From NCBI GenBank assembly GCA_025965815.1, contig JAOPWF010000225.1:1-6956 (forward strand): DNA of 6,956 nt, written 5' to 3'. The notes beneath the pieces are model-generated. The model made no database searches. It was not told where the DNA came from and was given only the letters and a program-made list of their open reading frames with translations. Position numbers and translations under genes: made by a program. This stretch comes from Mycobacterium sp. GTDB lineage: Bacteria; Actinomycetota; Actinomycetes; Mycobacteriales; Mycobacteriaceae. Positions 6,023-6,956 of this stretch are shown here, piece after piece. Position 1 is the stretch's first letter; each line of letters begins with the position of its first letter.

Positions 6023-6574
6023 TCAGTGGTCCTTCGCCTGGCTGAAGTTGAAAGACACCGTCACCTCGTCGACGACCTTCATCGAGCCCATCATCAGCGA
6101 GTAGGGCTTGACGCCGAACTCCGACTGGCGCACGACGGCACTGCCGGACAGTCGCCACGAGGCGCCGAGATCCTCCACAGCGAGGTCGATTACGCGCTTG
6201 CGCGCCATGCCGTGGATGTCCAGCGTCCCTGTGAGGCGGTACCCGTCGCCGGTCTTCTCGACGTCCTCCGCCCGGAAGTGGATCCGGGGGAACCGGTTGG
6301 TGCCGAGCGACTTCAGCGCGTTCGAGCGCGCCACCGCCTTCTCCGTGCCGGATAGAGGCTTGAGCCCACCGTCGCCCCGCAGCACCTCGAGCGAATCCAC
6401 CTCGACCGTCACGTCCACCGCCGTCGGCTCGCCGACGACCGATGACACCGTCGCGCCCCACGAGTTCATCGCGATGGTCAGGCGGTGGCCGAGTTTCGCT
6501 GCCCGGCCGGTGACCCCGGTGTGAACGAGCAGCTCACCGCCCGAAGCGTCCAGGGTCCAAGCTATCTTTGCCAT
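6023..6574 (-). CDS. YceI family protein (lipocalin-like beta barrel)
   Basis: A 183-residue YceI-domain protein covering essentially the whole chain. Family knowledge: YceI proteins form an extended lipocalin-like barrel that in structurally studied members binds a polyisoprenoid or similar amphipathic ligand; many are periplasmic or secreted. Seen here: WTLDASGGELLVHTGV at the start, where family members pair a W-x-D-x strand with the first barrel strand; the central NRFPRIHFRAEDVEK block; LTGTLDIHGMARKRVIDL; and the terminal FGVKPYSLMMGSMKVVDEV, a family hallmark. There is no signal peptide, so it is predicted to be cytoplasmic. The start at 6574 is set by the onset of similarity and by the upstream MarR stop (6576-6578), 1 nt away, so translation is probably coupled. 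The MarR regulator is the likely controller of this unit. Ligand unknown. Confidence 0.92.
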   Translation of the reverse strand: MAKIAWTLDASGGELLVHTGVTGRAAKLGHRLTIAMNSWGATVSSVVGEPTAVDVTVEVDSLEVLRGDGGLKPLSGTEKAVARSNALKSLGTNRFPRIHFRAEDVEKTGDGYRLTGTLDIHGMARKRVIDLAVEDLGASWRLSGSAVVRQSEFGVKPYSLMMGSMKVVDEVTVSFNFSQAKDH

Positions 6575-6575
6575 G

Positions 6576-6956
6576 TCAGATCCGGGCCTGACTCGGGTCG
6601 AGCTCGTCCAGCAGCGTCTGCATGGTGTCGCACATCTGGCTGAAGGCTTTGGGACCCACCGCGGCCGACCATCGGGCCTCGATGTCGACAACCCGTTCGC
6701 CGGCAACGGCAAGCAGCGCCCGGCCGCGATCGGTGAGGTCGATGATCTTGGCCCGGCCGTCGGCGGGGTCGGGCCTGCGCTCCAGGTAACCGAGGTCCGC
6801 CAGGTCGTTGACCAGCTCAGAGGTCGCGGCCAGGCTCAGTTGGGCGCGCTCGGCCAGCTCGGTCAGCCGTAAGCCGCCCATCCGGATGTTGCCGAAGATC
6901 TGCATGTGCGGGTCGCGGATGTCGCCGAAGCCGCTCTCGGCCCGCGGCGCGGCGAG
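6576..6956 (-). CDS. MarR family transcriptional regulator, 5' end beyond the window
   Basis: The frame is open to the right edge (126 codons visible) and reads as the main part of a MarR-type dimeric repressor. The winged helix-turn-helix is clear: RLTELAERAQLSLAATSELV (helices 2-3 with the recognition helix), then LADLGYLERRPDPADGRAK with the DxR wing typical of the family, and IIDLTDRGRALL. A C-terminal dimerisation helix ends at SQARI. Sequence upstream of ATG 6905 (FGDIRDPHMQIFG) also fits the family, so the true start lies outside the window, probably a few tens of codons further. The stop is 1 nt from the YceI start, making a regulator-effector operon. MarR proteins usually repress their own operon and respond to small phenolic or lipophilic ligands, or to oxidants; the ligand here is unknown. 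Confidence 0.9.
   Translation of the reverse strand, partial: LAAPRAESGFGDIRDPHMQIFGNIRMGGLRLTELAERAQLSLAATSELVNDLADLGYLERRPDPADGRAKIIDLTDRGRALLAVAGERVVDIEARWSAAVGPKAFSQMCDTMQTLLDELDPSQARI

Noticed and set aside
5813..6355. Plus-strand open frame of 180 codons spanning the gap and YceI
   Set aside because: Two thirds is antisense to YceI; only the first ~200 bp is noted, as an uncharacterised gap.
1..6956. CRISPR array, tRNA/rRNA, insertion sequence or phage attachment site
   Set aside because: No regularly spaced repeats, cloverleaf, transposase or integrase frame, or flanking direct repeats were seen on either strand.

Overview
The window is high-GC actinobacterial DNA. It most likely comes from a non-tuberculous mycobacterium such as Mycolicibacterium. 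The protein-coding frames are strongly G/C-biased at the third codon position, and starts are a mix of ATG and GTG. The ECF sigma factor closely resembles M. tuberculosis SigL as I remember that sequence. The species call is an inference; no database was searched.

Layout, left to right: (1) a short minus-strand reading frame that runs off the left edge; (2) a complete minus-strand hypX-type gene (formyltransferase-like plus crotonase-like domains), a maturation factor that supplies the CO ligand of [NiFe]-hydrogenases under aerobic conditions; (3) a plus-strand remnant of a serine beta-lactamase/esterase-family gene, truncated and frameshifted; (4) a minus-strand short-chain dehydrogenase (SDR); (5) an 88-bp divergent intergenic region; (6) a plus-strand acetamidase/formamidase-family gene whose stop codon overlaps the start of a RidA-family gene; (7) convergent with these, a minus-strand SigL-like ECF sigma factor with no anti-sigma gene beside it; (8) a perfect 11-bp inverted repeat upstream of the sigma gene; (9) a broken minus-strand MarR-type regulator spread over three reading frames; (10) about 200 bp with no confident gene; (11) a minus-strand MarR-YceI pair, with only 1 nt between the MarR stop and the YceI start; the MarR gene runs off the right edge.

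Functional reading: this is an accessory region made of small independent transcription units rather than one pathway. The amidase and RidA genes are a translationally coupled pair and probably share a nitrogen or amide metabolic role. The MarR-YceI pair looks like a regulator with its target. HypX implies that [NiFe]-hydrogenase genes lie elsewhere in the genome, possibly just to the left. The two gaps between intact genes hold decayed genes, which points to past turnover. I found no tRNA, rRNA, CRISPR array, insertion sequence or phage gene. I do not see a convincing undescribed multi-gene system; the best leads are the orphan SigL-like factor with its upstream palindrome and the coupled amidase-RidA pair.
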